A stretch of 64,000 bases of DNA from Mycolicibacter virginiensis (GCF_022374935.2 NZ_CP092430.2:2480001-2544000); one strand, 5' to 3'. Counted from the stretch's first letter, positions 50,387 through 60,829 are shown. The notes: generated by a model not told the origin, from the letters alone. Numbers and translations are program-made.

Positions 50387-51220
50387 ATGTCGATTCCCGT
50401 CACCGAGTTCAGCCGCCTCGAGCAGACCGCCTTCCTCACGGCGTATGCCCGCGCACTGGACTGTCGTGCTCCCGTCCCGATCCTCGGTGACGAGTTCTCC
50501 GACCGTGTCGTCGGCCTCATCGATTACGACTTCCCCGCATTCCGGATCCCGGCCAGTGTGGTGCGACAGACCGCCCTGCGCGCCAAAATGCTCGATGAGC
50601 GCGTCCGCGCCTACACGGCTGCGCATTCCGACGCGGTGGTGGTCGACCTCGGTGCCGGGCTCAACGAGCCGTTGGCGCGGGTGAAGCCGCCGGCCGGCGT
50701 CGATTGGTACAGCATCGATCTGCCGCACGTGATCGCGCTGCGCGAGAAGGTGGTACCGGCTCAGCGCGCCGAGCATATGATCGCCGCCGATCTCACCGGT
50801 ACGGAGTGGACCGACGGGATCCCGGTCGGGCGACCCACCATGGTGATCGCCGACGGGCTGTTCGCCTTTCTCACCGAGCCGCAGGTCATTGCCCTGATAG
50901 GGCACGCCATCGACCATTTCGGTACCGGTGAGTTGGCGTTCAACGACTACGGCCGGGTCGGGCCGTTCAGCTGGCTGGGCATGAAGCTGGCGCCCCGCGG
51001 AATGTTCACCGTGCTGCGCCATGTCTGGGCCAATCCCGGCTTCACCGACCCTCGCACGCCGCAGCGGTGGGAGCCTCGGCTGCGCCTGGTCGAACAGGCC
51101 TGCCTGGCGCACGCCGCCGAGGTGGATTCGTTTCCCGGCCCGGCCCGCGCGATCACCCGGCTTGCCGGCCGATTCAAGTCGGTGGCCGGCAAGGCCCGGG
51201 TGCTGCGCTACAAGTTCTGA
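50387..51220 (+). CDS. SAM-dependent methyltransferase of the LCMT/PPM O-methyltransferase family
   Basis: The 277-aa protein resembles leucine carboxyl methyltransferase-type enzymes that methylate carboxyl or hydroxyl groups. It shows VRQTALRAKMLDERV near residue 58, the SAM loop VVVDLGAGLNEPLAR near 85, YSIDLPHVI near 107, and a post-II segment VIADGLFAFLTEPQV near 150. The start is ATG at 50387, with GGTGAG upstream. Mycobacteria have many paralogues and the substrate is unknown. Confidence 0.83.
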   Translation: MSIPVTEFSRLEQTAFLTAYARALDCRAPVPILGDEFSDRVVGLIDYDFPAFRIPASVVRQTALRAKMLDERVRAYTAAHSDAVVVDLGAGLNEPLARVKPPAGVDWYSIDLPHVIALREKVVPAQRAEHMIAADLTGTEWTDGIPVGRPTMVIADGLFAFLTEPQVIALIGHAIDHFGTGELAFNDYGRVGPFSWLGMKLAPRGMFTVLRHVWANPGFTDPRTPQRWEPRLRLVEQACLAHAAEVDSFPGPARAITRLAGRFKSVAGKARVLRYKF

Positions 51221-51229
51221 CGTGCCTGG

Positions 51230-51946
51230 CTAGACACAACCGCCGAGGAAGTCACACGGGTCGAAGTCCAGGTTGGCGAACGGATCGTTCGGAATGAGAT
51301 AGTCCGGAACCTCAGGGGTCCACGAGTGGAACAGGCTGTTCCATATCTGCATCGGGGCGTCGTCGCCGAACTGGATCACGCCCGCGGACGTGAAGTTGAT
51401 CGGGTCTGTCACCACGGAGTAGTTGATGTCACCGAGAGACATGACCCAGTAGTTCAGGTCGTGCGGCCCGACGCCGTTGATCGTCAGGTTGGTGAAGTCG
51501 CCGATGTTGACCTCGTAGATCGAGGATCCGGACAGATATCCGAAGTTGCCCAGGCTGCTCATATCGAAGTCGGCGGGCAGGCTGGAGTTGGCGGTGAAGT
51601 CACCGAATTGGTAGGCCCTGGTGGAGAAGAACGAGTTCCAGTAGTCCTCGATCTTGATGTTGTACGTTCCGGCGTCGATCGTGTTGTCGCCGTCGGTCAC
51701 CTGGACGGTGTAAGGCTGGTCGCCCTTCCAGTCCGTGATGACCGGACGGATGCCCTCGTATTTCCAGTTCCCATCCAGAATGTCACCCATCACCAGGCAG
51801 ACCGCCCCGTTGCAGGTCTCGTACGGGCCGCCGTCCAGGAACGGGTCCCCCGCCGCGTTGGCGGTCGACACGGGTAGTACCAGCGCGGCGAATGCGGCGG
51901 CAGCGCCCATCCCGAGCAGGTTGAGAAGACGACGCGAAACCCACAT
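51230..51946 (-). CDS. Secreted mycobacterial protein, unknown function
   Basis: The 238-aa product has a signal peptide (about residues 1-32, hydrophobic core LLGMGAAAAFAALVLPV, AxA cleavage at ANAAGD). The mature domain is rich in Asp, Asn, Tyr and Phe, with GPYETCNGAVCLVMGDILD near its start and DPCDFLGGCV at the end (two Cys pairs). Beta-rich strands such as YTVQVTDGDNTIDAGTYNI suggest a secreted beta-sandwich. The start is ATG 51946, with GGAGG at 6 nt. It has a visibly lower G+C than the flanks and a 272-nt gene-free region upstream. Confidence 0.75.
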   Translation of the reverse strand: MWVSRRLLNLLGMGAAAAFAALVLPVSTANAAGDPFLDGGPYETCNGAVCLVMGDILDGNWKYEGIRPVITDWKGDQPYTVQVTDGDNTIDAGTYNIKIEDYWNSFFSTRAYQFGDFTANSSLPADFDMSSLGNFGYLSGSSIYEVNIGDFTNLTINGVGPHDLNYWVMSLGDINYSVVTDPINFTSAGVIQFGDDAPMQIWNSLFHSWTPEVPDYLIPNDPFANLDFDPCDFLGGCV

Positions 51947-51989
51947 GACTGCCTCCGTGTTGTTCATGCACATGCTTTTCTGTGTATCA

Positions 51990-52013
51990 ACAGACGTTTT
52001 TCGTTACGTCTGT
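51990..52013. promoter_or_regulatory. AT-rich upstream hairpin of the secreted-protein gene
   Basis: Arms ACAGACG and CGTCTGT enclose a 10-nt loop (TTTTTCGTTA), about 45-70 nt upstream of the secreted-protein start. The whole 51960-52200 stretch has no gene and is A+T-rich for this genome. It could be a regulator site or a 5'UTR hairpin. Confidence 0.4.
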
Positions 52014-52218
52014 GTTACAACATTGATATCCTATGCTAATTCTATTCTTGGGTAAAGTTCGATTATTTGGGTTAGTGCGCCCGCCGAAACCGGCTCCGCA
52101 CAGCCGTCAACAGTCTCCACCTCCCCCCGAGGCCACACGTGTTGTGTGAGAAGTTTCAGACGTTACACCAGTGATGCGATGTTGTAATCAGGAACGGATC
52201 TAACCGTAATGTTGAGAG

Positions 52219-52605
52219 TCAGACTTTCGGCGGATGGATTCCACAGGTACACGCGTCGATGGACGGACAGGTGCACCGCATTCCCCATTCGATGACCGCG
52301 CGAGCGCGCGACAACGACTCCAGCTGCGCATCGATCTCGGCGAGCTTGGCCTGGGCCAGCGCATGGCTCGCCGGACGCCCGGGCGCGTCATCGGCGAACA
52401 GCAACGCAATCTCGTCGAGCGCGAACCCCGCCGCCTTGCACAGGCCGATCACCTCCAGCCGGGCCAGCACTGCTTCGTCATAGCGGCGCTGGCCGCCGGC
52501 CCGAGGCGGCGACGCCAGCAAGCCGATCCGCTCGTAGTAGCGCAGTGTGGTTGCGGCGACGCCGCTGCGGTGAGCCACTTCGCCGATGGTGAACCGACCG
52601 GACAT
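52219..52605 (-). CDS. MerR-family transcriptional regulator with C-terminal Cys cluster
   Basis: The 128-aa regulator has the MerR N-terminal HTH (FTIGEVAHRSGVAATTLRYYERIGLL, in part TLRYYERIGLLASP, about residues 19-32), a dimerisation helix (ASHALAQAKLAEIDAQLESL), and a C-terminal MRCTCPSIDACTCGIH with four cysteines. The Cys cluster suggests metal or redox sensing, as in CueR/ZntR or SoxR relatives, but the spacing fits neither exactly. The start is ATG 52605, with GGAGG at 5 nt. It is divergent from a PPOX-family enzyme with a palindrome between. Confidence 0.87.
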   Translation of the reverse strand: MSGRFTIGEVAHRSGVAATTLRYYERIGLLASPPRAGGQRRYDEAVLARLEVIGLCKAAGFALDEIALLFADDAPGRPASHALAQAKLAEIDAQLESLSRARAVIEWGMRCTCPSIDACTCGIHPPKV

Positions 52606-52622
52606 CGGCACCTCCGAAGGAC

Positions 52623-52637
52623 TTGACTTGAAGTCAA
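52623..52637. promoter_or_regulatory. MerR-type operator
   Basis: TTGACTT-G-AAGTCAA is a perfect 7-1-7 inverted repeat in the 54-nt gap between the divergent merR-like gene and the PPOX gene. MerR regulators bind such dyads inside promoters with a long -35/-10 spacer; the TTGACT could act as -35. Confidence 0.65.
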
Positions 52638-52659
52638 CTCTAAGTTGTTTCGTGGTGGT

Positions 52660-53112
52660 ATGCATCCCCAACAACTCGAAGAGCTACGCGACACCCGCTA
52701 CGCGCTGCTGCGCACCTTCCGCCGCGACGGCACGCCGGTGGACACTCCGGTGTGGTTCGCGGTCGAAGACGGCGCCGTGTTGTTTCGGACCAAGACCGGA
52801 CCCAAGACTCGCAGGCTGACCCCTCGTCCGGATGTCGAGCTGACCGCCTGCGATTATCGCGGCCGGCGCCGTCACCATGCGACCGCGCTGCGCGGCCGGG
52901 CCACCATTCTGTCTGGCAATGAGGCCGAAGCCGCCAACCGCACCCTGCACCGGCGCTACGGCTGGCAGTGGAACGTCGTGCCGATGGTCCCGGTACCCGG
53001 CGTGACCAACGTCCACCGCGACCTGCCACTGCGGGACAAGTTGCGGCGCACCCGAACTCGTAACCTGTGGCCGGACAGCGTGATCGTCCGAGTTGTCCCG
53101 CTCGGGCGGTAG
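52660..53112 (+). CDS. PPOX-class (F420/FMN split-barrel) oxidoreductase
   Basis: The 150-aa protein fits the pyridoxamine-5'-phosphate-oxidase-like split-barrel family, many members of which use F420 in mycobacteria: RYALLRTFRRDGTPVDTPVWFAV near residue 13, GAVLFRTKTGPKTRRL near 40, and RGRATILSG near 82. The ATG at 52660 lies 22 nt after the MerR-type operator. Control by the adjacent MerR protein is inferred. The substrate is unknown. Confidence 0.83.
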   Translation: MHPQQLEELRDTRYALLRTFRRDGTPVDTPVWFAVEDGAVLFRTKTGPKTRRLTPRPDVELTACDYRGRRRHHATALRGRATILSGNEAEAANRTLHRRYGWQWNVVPMVPVPGVTNVHRDLPLRDKLRRTRTRNLWPDSVIVRVVPLGR

Positions 53113-53116
53113 ACCG

Positions 53117-56100
53117 TTACCCGCCCAGGCAGCCGGGGCCGAGCAATGCCTTCAAATCGCCCATCAGTGCCGACGACGGCGTCACGCGCAGCGAGGGATC
53201 CAGCTCCAATACGGTGATGCGCTCCCCGCTGATCAGCCGCAGCTGTACCTGCGCGGTGCCGGGATGGCGGGTCAACACCTGCTTGAGCGCACTGACCTTG
53301 TCCATCGTGCACTGCCGGGTCGGAAGGCTCACCGCCAGTGGACGATCCGGGGCATTGGCGGAGAAATCAGGCACCACCAGTTCGTTGGCGATCAACGAGA
53401 TCCGGTCGTCGCGGATGTTGACCTTGGCGCTGACCAGCACCACGGCGTCGTCGGCGACGTCAGCGCCGTACGCCGAGTAGGTCTGCGGAAAGAACATCAC
53501 TTCGATGCCGCCGGTGAGATCCTCCAATTGCGCCGAGGCCCAGGGCAATCCGTTCTTGTTGACGCGGCGGTTCACCGATGCCAGGATGCCGCCCACCCGC
53601 ACCTGGGTGTCGGCGGCGACGTCACCCTCCAGGATCGCCGGGATCTGGGTGTCGACCTGGGCGGCCAGCAGATGGGCGATGCCGTTGAGCGGATGCCCGG
53701 ACACATATAGGCCGAGCATCTCTCGCTCCAGGGCCAGCTTGTGCTTGTCGGCCCACTCCTCGTCGGGCACCTTGATGCCGAAAACGGCGTCGGTGGCGGC
53801 ACTTTCGCCGTCTCCCCCGCCGAACAGGTCGAACTGCCCCACCGCCTCGGCCTTCTTGGTGCCCAACACCGAGTCGACGGCGTCGGTGTGCACCAGGAAC
53901 AGCCCCTTACGCGGGTGCCCCAGCGAGTCGAAGGCGCCGGCCTTGATCAAGGATTCGGTGACCTTCTTGTTGCAGGCCGCGATGTCGATCTTGTTGAGGT
54001 AGTCGGAGAAGTCGGTGAACCGGCCCTTGTGTGTCCGGGTGGCGATCAGGGAACCGACGACATTGGCGCCTACGTTGCGCACCGCGCCCAGCCCGTAGCG
54101 GATGTCTGGGCCCACCGAAGCGAAGTTCAGCTCGGACTCGTTGACGTCCGGCGGCAGCACGGTGATCCCCAGCCGGCGGCAGTCAGCCAGGTACACCGCG
54201 GCCTTGTCCTTGTCGTCGCCGACCGACGTCAACAGTCCCGCCATGTATTCGGCCGGATAGTTCGCCTTCAAGTAGGCCGTCCAGTACGACACCAGTCCGT
54301 AGGCGGCCGCATGCGACTTGTTGAACGCGTACCCGGCGAACGGAAGGATGGTGTCCCACAACGCTTTCACGGCCTTCTCGGAGAAGCCGTTGGCCGTCAT
54401 CCCCTCATAGAAGCCCTTGTATTCGGCTTCCAGCACTTCGAGCTTCTTCTTGCCCATGGCTTTACGCAGCGCATCGGCCTTGCCCATCGTGTAGGAGGCG
54501 ACCTTCTGCGCGATGAACATGATCTGCTCTTGGTAGACGATCAGGCCATAGGTCTCCGACAGGATGCTGCGCAGCGGCTCTTCGAGCTCGGGGTGGATCG
54601 GCTTGATGACCTGACGGTTGTTCTTACGGTCGGCGTAGTCGTTGTGGGCGTTCATGCCCATCGGGCCGGGCCGGTAAAGCGCCAGCACCGCGACGATGTC
54701 GTTGAACTCGGTGGGCTGCATGCGGCGCAGCAGGTCACGCATCGGGCCGCCGTCGAGCTGGAACACGCCCAGGGTGTCACCGCGGCCCAGCAGTTCGTAC
54801 GTGGCGGGATCATCGAACGGCACGGTGTCCAGGTCCAGGTCGATGCCCCGGTTGGCCTTGATGTTCTCTAGACAGTCGCCGATGATCGTCAAGTTGCGCA
54901 GGCCCAGGAAGTCCATCTTCAGCAGGCCGATTTCTTCACACGACGGGTAGTCCCAGCCGGTGATGATCGCACCGTCCTGCGGGCGCTTCCACAACGGGAT
55001 CGCGTCGATCAGCGGCTCGGAGCTCATGATCACCGCGCAGGCATGCACGCCGGCGTTGCGGACCAGGCCCTCCAGGCCGCGTGCCGTCTCGTAGATGGTC
55101 CGCACGTCGGGATCTGTGTCGATCAGCCCGCGAACCTCCGCGGCCTCCTTGTACCGCTCGTGGTTCGGGTCGGTGATACCCGACAGCGGAATGTCCTTGG
55201 CCATGATCGGCGGCGGCAGCGCCTTGGTGATCCGGTCGGCGATCGCATAGCCAGGCTGGCCGTAGTGCACACGGGCTGAATCCTTCAGCGCCGCCTTGGT
55301 TTTAATGGTGCCGAAGGTGATCACCTGGGCGACCCGGTCACTACCCCACCGCTCTGCGGCGTAGCGCACCATCTCGCCGCGGCGACGGTCGTCGAAGTCG
55401 ATGTCGATATCGGGGGCCGACGGCCGTTCCGGGTTGAGGAAGCGTTCGAACAACAGCCCGTGCGGGATCGGGTCGATGTTGGTGATCCCCAGCGCGTAAG
55501 CCACCAGCGACCCGGCGGCCGAACCTCGGCCCGGGCCCACCCAGATGTTGATCGAGCGGGCGTAGCTGATCAGGTCCGCGACGATCAAGAAGTAGGACGG
55601 GAATCCCTTGCCGCAGATGACGTCGATCTCGTAGGACGCGCGGTCGGTGTACTCGCTCGGCACACCTGCCGGAAAGCGTCGTTCCAGACCCGCCTGCACC
55701 TCGTGGCGCAACCAGGATCCTTGGTCATGACCGTCGGGCACCGGAAACACCGGCATCCGGTCGCGCGGCGCCCAGACATCGGCATAGGACTGCACCCGCT
55801 CGGCGATGAGCAGGGTCGAGTCACAGGCGTCGGGCAGCTGGGCGTCCCAGAGCGCGCGCATCTCGGCGGCCGACTTCAGGTAGTAGCCGTCCCCGTCGAA
55901 CTTGAAGCGGGTGGGATCCGACAGCGTCTTGCCGGTCTGAATGCACAGCAGCGCCTCGTGATTCTGCGAGGCGTCGCGGGTGACGTAGTGGCAGTCGTTG
56001 GTGGCCAATGTCGGGATGCCAAGCTTGCGCCCGACCTCCAGCAGCCCTTCGCGTACCCGGCGCTCGATGGACAGCCCGTGGTCCATCACCTCCAGGAAAT

Positions 56101-56668
56101 AGTTCTCCGCTCCGAAGATCTCCCGCCATTTGGCGGCCGCCTCCAGCGCCTCTCGTTCGTGGCCCAGCCGCAGCCGGGTCTGCACCTCCCCGGACGGGCA
56201 GCCGGTGGTGGCGATGATGCCCTCGGCGTGCTCGGCGATGATCTCGGCGTCCATCCGCGACCATTTGCCGAGTTGGCCCTCGAAGGAAGCCAGCGAGGAG
56301 AGCTTGAACAGGTTGCGCAATCCGGTGGCGTTCTCGGCCACCATCGTCATGTGGGTGTAGGAGCCGCTGCCGGAAACGTCGTCGCTCTTCTGGCTGGGGT
56401 CACCCCACTGGACCCGGCGGGTGTCGAAACGAGACGCTGGGGCGATGTAGGCCTCCACCCCGATGATCGGCTTGATGCCGGACTTGGTCGCCGCGTTGTA
56501 GAACTCGCTGGCGCCGAACATGTTTCCGTGGTCGGTCATCCCGATCGCGGGCATCTCCAACCGCTGCGCCTCGGCCAGCATCGGGGCGATCTTCGCCGCG
56601 CCGTCGAGCATCGAGTACTCGGTGTGGTTATGCAGGTGCACGAAGGACCGCGAGGATGAACTGTCCAT
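53117..56668 (-). CDS. dnaE1: DNA polymerase III alpha subunit DnaE1
   Basis: The 1183-aa replicative polymerase starts with a PHP domain ([14 protein letters not shown] with metal-binding His residues, residues 10-24). The Pol3-type catalytic palm follows with [16 protein letters not shown] near 425. A fingers region carries [16 protein letters not shown] and [20 protein letters not shown], then an HhH motif, and an OB-fold domain ([11 protein letters not shown] near 1030) ends the protein. In mycobacteria the PHP domain gives the proofreading exonuclease. Length is as in M. tuberculosis (1184 aa). Confidence 0.98.
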   Translation of the reverse strand: MDSSSSRSFVHLHNHTEYSMLDGAAKIAPMLAEAQRLEMPAIGMTDHGNMFGASEFYNAATKSGIKPIIGVEAYIAPASRFDTRRVQWGDPSQKSDDVSGSGSYTHMTMVAENATGLRNLFKLSSLASFEGQLGKWSRMDAEIIAEHAEGIIATTGCPSGEVQTRLRLGHEREALEAAAKWREIFGAENYFLEVMDHGLSIERRVREGLLEVGRKLGIPTLATNDCHYVTRDASQNHEALLCIQTGKTLSDPTRFKFDGDGYYLKSAAEMRALWDAQLPDACDSTLLIAERVQSYADVWAPRDRMPVFPVPDGHDQGSWLRHEVQAGLERRFPAGVPSEYTDRASYEIDVICGKGFPSYFLIVADLISYARSINIWVGPGRGSAAGSLVAYALGITNIDPIPHGLLFERFLNPERPSAPDIDIDFDDRRRGEMVRYAAERWGSDRVAQVITFGTIKTKAALKDSARVHYGQPGYAIADRITKALPPPIMAKDIPLSGITDPNHERYKEAAEVRGLIDTDPDVRTIYETARGLEGLVRNAGVHACAVIMSSEPLIDAIPLWKRPQDGAIITGWDYPSCEEIGLLKMDFLGLRNLTIIGDCLENIKANRGIDLDLDTVPFDDPATYELLGRGDTLGVFQLDGGPMRDLLRRMQPTEFNDIVAVLALYRPGPMGMNAHNDYADRKNNRQVIKPIHPELEEPLRSILSETYGLIVYQEQIMFIAQKVASYTMGKADALRKAMGKKKLEVLEAEYKGFYEGMTANGFSEKAVKALWDTILPFAGYAFNKSHAAAYGLVSYWTAYLKANYPAEYMAGLLTSVGDDKDKAAVYLADCRRLGITVLPPDVNESELNFASVGPDIRYGLGAVRNVGANVVGSLIATRTHKGRFTDFSDYLNKIDIAACNKKVTESLIKAGAFDSLGHPRKGLFLVHTDAVDSVLGTKKAEAVGQFDLFGGGDGESAATDAVFGIKVPDEEWADKHKLALEREMLGLYVSGHPLNGIAHLLAAQVDTQIPAILEGDVAADTQVRVGGILASVNRRVNKNGLPWASAQLEDLTGGIEVMFFPQTYSAYGADVADDAVVLVSAKVNIRDDRISLIANELVVPDFSANAPDRPLAVSLPTRQCTMDKVSALKQVLTRHPGTAQVQLRLISGERITVLELDPSLRVTPSSALMGDLKALLGPGCLGG

Positions 56669-56805
56669 AGGACCGCCAGTCTATGGCCGAGCACCGACGC
56701 TTCTCGGGCGTGTCGTCAACCGTGTCTTTCCCGCTGCCGTTTCCCGGGACAGCGGGCGCCGCCGTGCACTACGTTGAGGTTCGGCGCAAGCGAGGAGAGT
56801 CACAC

Positions 56806-57036
56806 ATGAGCGTGTACCGGGTGATCGACATCATCGGGACCAGCCCGTCGTCTTGGGAGAACGCCGCGGCCGAAGCGGTACACCGGGCCAAGCAGACCAT
56901 CGACGACATCCGCGTTGCTCAGGTCGTCGAGCAGGATCTCACCCTCGACGACAAGGGCGGGATCATCTACCGCACCAAGCTGCGCATCTCCTTCAAGATC
57001 CGGCCGCCGAAGTCGGCCAAGCCGGCCGACGAATAG
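56806..57036 (+). CDS. Dodecin
   Basis: The 76-aa protein is a dodecin (DUF1458): VYRVIDIIGTSPSSWENAAAEAV at the N-terminus contains the Trp that stacks on the flavin, and VVEQDLTLDDKGGIIYRTKLRISFK forms the later strands. Dodecins form 12-mers that store flavin or CoA. The ATG has GAGGAGAG 8 nt upstream. It lies 14 nt before a methyltransferase gene; in M. tuberculosis the pair Rv1498A/Rv1498c (dodecin and methyltransferase) is also adjacent, but at another place. Confidence 0.9.
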   Translation: MSVYRVIDIIGTSPSSWENAAAEAVHRAKQTIDDIRVAQVVEQDLTLDDKGGIIYRTKLRISFKIRPPKSAKPADE

Positions 57037-57050
57037 CGCTAACGAGCTCG

Positions 57051-57824
57051 ATGTCGCGCAGCTTCGACGATTTGGTGGCCGAAGCCGCCGCCGCACCCGT
57101 TGACGGCTGGGAATTCTCCTGGCTCGACGGCCGCGCCACCGAACAGCGACCGTCCTGGGGCTATCAGCGTCAGCTGGCGGGGCGGCTGTCGGGTGTCTCG
57201 GCCGCGGTCGACCTGCACACCGGTGGCGGCGAGGTGCTGGCCGGCGTGGAGAAGTTGGCGGAGTTCACGAGCTTCCCCCCGACTATGGCGGCCACCGAAT
57301 CCTGGCCGCCGAATGCCGCACGCGCCACCGCGCTGCTACATCCGCGTGGCGTGGTGGTGGTGACGGTGCCGGACCGGCCGCCGCTGCCTTTCGGCGACGA
57401 GGCATTCGATCTGGTCAGCAGCCGGCACCCATTGGCGACGTGGTGGGACGAGATCGCCCGCGTGCTACGGCCCGGCGGCCACTATTTCGCCCAGCAGATC
57501 GGGCCGGCGACGATGCGCGAGCTGACCGAGTTCTTTCTCGGGCCGATGCCGGGCAAAGGTGCCCAGTATGAGCCGGAAGCGGTGCGGGCCGAGGCGGCAG
57601 CCGCCGGCATGGAGATCCTCGATCTGCGGCTCGAGCGGCTGCGGGCCGAGTTCTTCGACGTGGGTGCGGTCATCTATTTCCTACGCAAGGTGATCTGGAC
57701 CGTGCCTGACTTTGCGGTCGAGGATCACCGTGATCGGCTGCGCGAGATGCACGAGCAGATCGAGGCGCAGGGGTGCTTCGTCGCACACGCCACCCGGGTG
57801 CTCGTCGAGGCCCGCAAGCCCTGA
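57051..57824 (+). CDS. SAM-dependent methyltransferase
   Basis: The 257-aa class I methyltransferase has a degenerate SAM loop (AAVDLHTGGGEVLAG near residue 48), FPPTMAATESWPPN, and a methyltransferase-11-like segment (PFGDEAFDLVSSRHPLATWWDEIARVLRPGGHYF, in part IARVLRPGGHYFAQQ, near 138). It has the same general form as Rv1498c. It is probably co-transcribed with the dodecin gene. The substrate is unknown. Confidence 0.83.
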   Translation: MSRSFDDLVAEAAAAPVDGWEFSWLDGRATEQRPSWGYQRQLAGRLSGVSAAVDLHTGGGEVLAGVEKLAEFTSFPPTMAATESWPPNAARATALLHPRGVVVVTVPDRPPLPFGDEAFDLVSSRHPLATWWDEIARVLRPGGHYFAQQIGPATMRELTEFFLGPMPGKGAQYEPEAVRAEAAAAGMEILDLRLERLRAEFFDVGAVIYFLRKVIWTVPDFAVEDHRDRLREMHEQIEAQGCFVAHATRVLVEARKP

Positions 57825-57843
57825 CGCTGCGCTTTGGGTGCGC

Positions 57844-58764
57844 TCAGCGGTTCAGGATGTCCAAGGCGTGTTGCAGGTCAGCGGGATATTCGCTGGTGAT
57901 CTCGATGCGCCGCCCGTCGCCGGGGTGGGCGAAAGCCAGTGAGCGGGCGTGCAGCCACTGGCGTTCCAGCCCGAGCTTGCGCGCCAACGTCGGATCGGCG
58001 CCGTAGGTGAGGTCGCCGCAGCACGGATGCCGCAGGGCCGAGAAGTGCACCCGGATCTGGTGGGTGCGGCCGGTTTCCAGATGGACGTCGAGCAGGCTCG
58101 CGGCGACGAACGCCTCCACGGTGTCGTAGTGGGTGATGCTGTGCCGTCCGTCGGCGGTCACGGCGAATTTCCAGTCCGGTCCGTGATGGCGCCCGATCGG
58201 TGCGTCGATGGTGCCACTGGACGGATCCGGATGGCCCTGCACCAGGGCGTGATAGCGCTTCTCGACGGTGCGCGCCTTGAACGCGCGTTTGAGCGCGGTG
58301 TAGGCGCGTTCGGAGATCGCCACCACCATCACCCCGGAGGTCCCGACATCGAGGCGGTGCACGATGCCTTGGCGCTCCGGAACCCCGGAGGTGGTGATGC
58401 GGTAGCCGGCCGCGGCCAGGCCGCCCAGCACGGTAGGCCCGGTCCAGCCCACCGACGCGTGCGCGGCGACTCCGGGGGGTTTGTCGACGGCGACGATGTC
58501 GGCGTCGGAGTACAGAATCGTCATGCCCTCGACCTCGGCCGGGGTGTTCTCCAGCGGCGGCGGCGCCTCGGGTAGCCGTACCTGTAGCCACGCACCGGCG
58601 ACGAGCCGGTCGGACTTTCCGACGGCTACGCCATCCAGTTCCACATCGCCGTTCTCGGCGAGGGTCGCCACAACATTGCGCGACAGGCCCAACAGGCGGG
58701 CCAGCCCAGCGTCCACGCGCATGCCGGCCAGCCCCTCGGGGACCGGCATGGATCGTTCGGTCAC
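57844..58764 (-). CDS. RluA/RluD-type pseudouridine synthase
   Basis: The 306-aa enzyme isomerises uridine in rRNA or tRNA. The N-terminal S4-like RNA-binding segment ([25 protein letters not shown]) precedes the catalytic domain with [13 protein letters not shown] near residue 93 and [14 protein letters not shown] near 137 holding the catalytic Asp. [19 protein letters not shown] near 228 is also present. Counterpart of M. tuberculosis Rv1540 (308 aa), directly after lspA. Confidence 0.93.
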   Translation of the reverse strand: MTERSMPVPEGLAGMRVDAGLARLLGLSRNVVATLAENGDVELDGVAVGKSDRLVAGAWLQVRLPEAPPPLENTPAEVEGMTILYSDADIVAVDKPPGVAAHASVGWTGPTVLGGLAAAGYRITTSGVPERQGIVHRLDVGTSGVMVVAISERAYTALKRAFKARTVEKRYHALVQGHPDPSSGTIDAPIGRHHGPDWKFAVTADGRHSITHYDTVEAFVAASLLDVHLETGRTHQIRVHFSALRHPCCGDLTYGADPTLARKLGLERQWLHARSLAFAHPGDGRRIEITSEYPADLQHALDILNR

Positions 58765-58771
58765 AGCCGCA

Positions 58772-59383
58772 TCAGGCTTGCTCGCCGTTGCCGCCGCTGT
58801 CGCCGTCGGCGGTGCTGTCGCCGGCGCGGCGGCGACCCACCGCGTCGAAGTCGAAGCCGAACACCGACAGCGCCACCAGCAGGATCGCCCCGCCCACCAC
58901 AGCCGGGTCGGCGACGTTGAACACCGGCCACCAGCCGATCGACAGGAAGTCGACCACGTGGCCCTGCAGATGCCCGGGCGCCCGGAAGAACCGGTCCACC
59001 AGGTTGCCCAGCGCGCCGCCGAGGATCATCCCCAACCCGATCGCCCACCAGGGCGACACCAGGCGGCGCGACATCCAGATGATGCCGAGCACCACCGAGC
59101 TGGCGATCAGCGTCAGCACCCAGGTGTAGCTGGTGGCCATCGAGAACGCGGCGCCGGAGTTGCGGACCAGCGTCCAGGTCACGGTGTCGCCGATGATCGG
59201 CACCGGCTGGCCGGGGGTCAGCATCTTCACCGCGAGCACCTTGGTGACGACGTCGGCCAGCAGCACCACCGTGGCCACTGACAGCAGTAGCCCCAGCCGG
59301 CGGGGCGGGGCGGCGGGCTCCGTCTCAGGTGCCGCGACCGGGTCCACCTCCGTCTCGGTCGAGTCGGTTGTCTCGTCAGTCAC
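58772..59383 (-). CDS. lspA: Signal peptidase II (lipoprotein signal peptidase)
   Basis: LspA removes signal peptides from diacylglyceryl-prolipoproteins produced by Lgt. The 203-aa membrane aspartic protease has four helices and the conserved blocks VRNSGAAFS near residue 75, [12 protein letters not shown] near 125 with the first catalytic Asp, and [17 protein letters not shown] near 147 with the second. The N-terminal 30 residues are acidic, Thr/Ser-rich and cytosolic, typical of mycobacteria. The start is placed at GTG 59383 (GGGGA upstream); ATG 59395 is possible. It lies 7 nt before the rluD-like gene. Confidence 0.95.
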   Translation of the reverse strand: MTDETTDSTETEVDPVAAPETEPAAPPRRLGLLLSVATVVLLADVVTKVLAVKMLTPGQPVPIIGDTVTWTLVRNSGAAFSMATSYTWVLTLIASSVVLGIIWMSRRLVSPWWAIGLGMILGGALGNLVDRFFRAPGHLQGHVVDFLSIGWWPVFNVADPAVVGGAILLVALSVFGFDFDAVGRRRAGDSTADGDSGGNGEQA

Positions 59384-59425
59384 GCTCCCCATCATCCCTT
59401 AACCCAGGTGCGGCATGATCGCGGC

Positions 59426-60364
59426 ATGCTGTCCAAGCGCCTGACCGTCATCACCACCGGCGGCACCATCTCCTGCGGCACCGGAGGCGACGGGGCGCTG
59501 CGGCCCGCCCGCAGCGGCTCGGACCTGCTCGCAAACACCGGCGCCGCGGACGTCACCGTGGTGGACCTGATGGCGCGGGACAGCTCGGAGCTGGGCCCGA
59601 GCGACTGGGCTGCCCTCCTCGACGCGGTCAATGCCGCGGTGGACGGCGGCGCCGACGGCGTGGTGGTCACGCACGGCACCGACACCTGCGAAGAGGGTGC
59701 ACTCTGGCTAGAACTCGGCTACCGCGGGGACGCGCCGGTCGTGCTGACCGGGGCTCAGCGGGGTGCGGACGCCCCCGACGCCGACGGGCCGGGCAATCTG
59801 CGCGACGCCCTGGCCGTGGCCGCGGATCCGGCGGCCCGGGGGCTGGGGGTGCTGATGTGCTTCGGCGGCCGGGTGCTGGCCCCGCTGGGGCTGCAGAAGG
59901 CGACCATCACCGGCCTGACCGGATTCACCGGTCCGCTGCTGGGCAGCGTCACCGGCGGCCAGGTCGCGCTGTCCGGCGACAAGACTCGGCCCTACCTCGG
60001 CGCACCGGCCGCCGTGCCGCGGGTGGATGTCGTGGCGCTGTACGCAGGTGCCGACGCGGTCGCCCTGGATGCCTGCGTCGGCGCCGGTGCGCGCGGGGTG
60101 GTGTTGGCCGCGTTGGGGTCGGGCAACGCCACGCCGGCGGTGATCGATGGGGTCCGCCGGCACTGTGCGGCCGGCGTCGTGGTCGCGGTGTCCAGCCGGG
60201 TTCCGGCGGGACGCATCGGTGCGGACTACGGCCCCGGCCGGGCCCTGGTGGAGGCCGGGGCGGTGGTGGTGCCGCGACTGCGCCCGCCGCAGGCCCGGAT
60301 CCTGCTGATGGCGGCGTTGGCCGCCGGGCAGCCGGTCGCAGACGTCATCGACCGGTGGGGCTGA
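59426..60364 (+). CDS. ansA: L-asparaginase
   Basis: The 312-aa enzyme hydrolyses asparagine to aspartate and ammonia. Both Thr-Lys-Asp elements are visible: [11 protein letters not shown] at the N-terminus with nucleophile T14, and [14 protein letters not shown] near residue 75 with the second catalytic Thr. An [15 protein letters not shown] block follows. No signal peptide is seen, so cytosolic action is likely. The start at ATG 59426 is chosen over GTG 59408 because the beta-strand begins close to it. Divergent from lspA as in M. tuberculosis (Rv1538c/Rv1539). Confidence 0.95.
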   Translation: MLSKRLTVITTGGTISCGTGGDGALRPARSGSDLLANTGAADVTVVDLMARDSSELGPSDWAALLDAVNAAVDGGADGVVVTHGTDTCEEGALWLELGYRGDAPVVLTGAQRGADAPDADGPGNLRDALAVAADPAARGLGVLMCFGGRVLAPLGLQKATITGLTGFTGPLLGSVTGGQVALSGDKTRPYLGAPAAVPRVDVVALYAGADAVALDACVGAGARGVVLAALGSGNATPAVIDGVRRHCAAGVVVAVSSRVPAGRIGADYGPGRALVEAGAVVVPRLRPPQARILLMAALAAGQPVADVIDRWG

Positions 60365-60367
60365 CCG

Positions 60368-60829
60368 ATGGCCAGGGTTCTCGCCCTCCTCGGTGCCGCA
60401 GTTCTCACGCTCGGGTCCGCCGCGGCGGCCCACGCCGAGCCGCCGCCCGGGACGGACGCCGTCGACGACTACCCCGTGGCCACCGGGCGGTACTCGTCGC
60501 CGACCGACTTCTACTGGGTGTTCTTCAGAACGCCGGACGGCCGCTCGTGCGGTATCGGCCCCAACGGCGGGCCGATCGGCTGCGATGCGGTGCCGATGGA
60601 CGCGCCCGACGGCGCCAACCAGACCGTGCTCGAAGCCGGCGGGTTGCCCGCGACCTATCGCCACTCCGACATCGCGTCGTTCACCCGGGACGTGGATGTG
60701 CTGCCGGAGGGCCATCGACTGGAGAACTGGGGTTCCAGCTGTGCCGTGGGCTACCAGGGCACCGTGACCTGCAAAGGCTATGGCCACCACGGATTTACCG
60801 TCTCCAGCGTCTACGGTGTGCTGTGGTGA
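60368..60829 (+). CDS. Secreted hypothetical protein
   Basis: The 153-aa protein has a signal peptide (about residues 1-23, AHAEPP cleavage), then a mature domain with four cysteines (SCGIG, IGCDAV, SSCAVG, VTCKGYG) in two likely disulfides. FYWVFFRTPDGRSCGIGPNGG resembles a recurring mycobacterial secreted family. The ATG lies 3 nt after the ansA stop, so translation is coupled. Function is unknown. Confidence 0.72.
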   Translation: MARVLALLGAAVLTLGSAAAAHAEPPPGTDAVDDYPVATGRYSSPTDFYWVFFRTPDGRSCGIGPNGGPIGCDAVPMDAPDGANQTVLEAGGLPATYRHSDIASFTRDVDVLPEGHRLENWGSSCAVGYQGTVTCKGYGHHGFTVSSVYGVLW

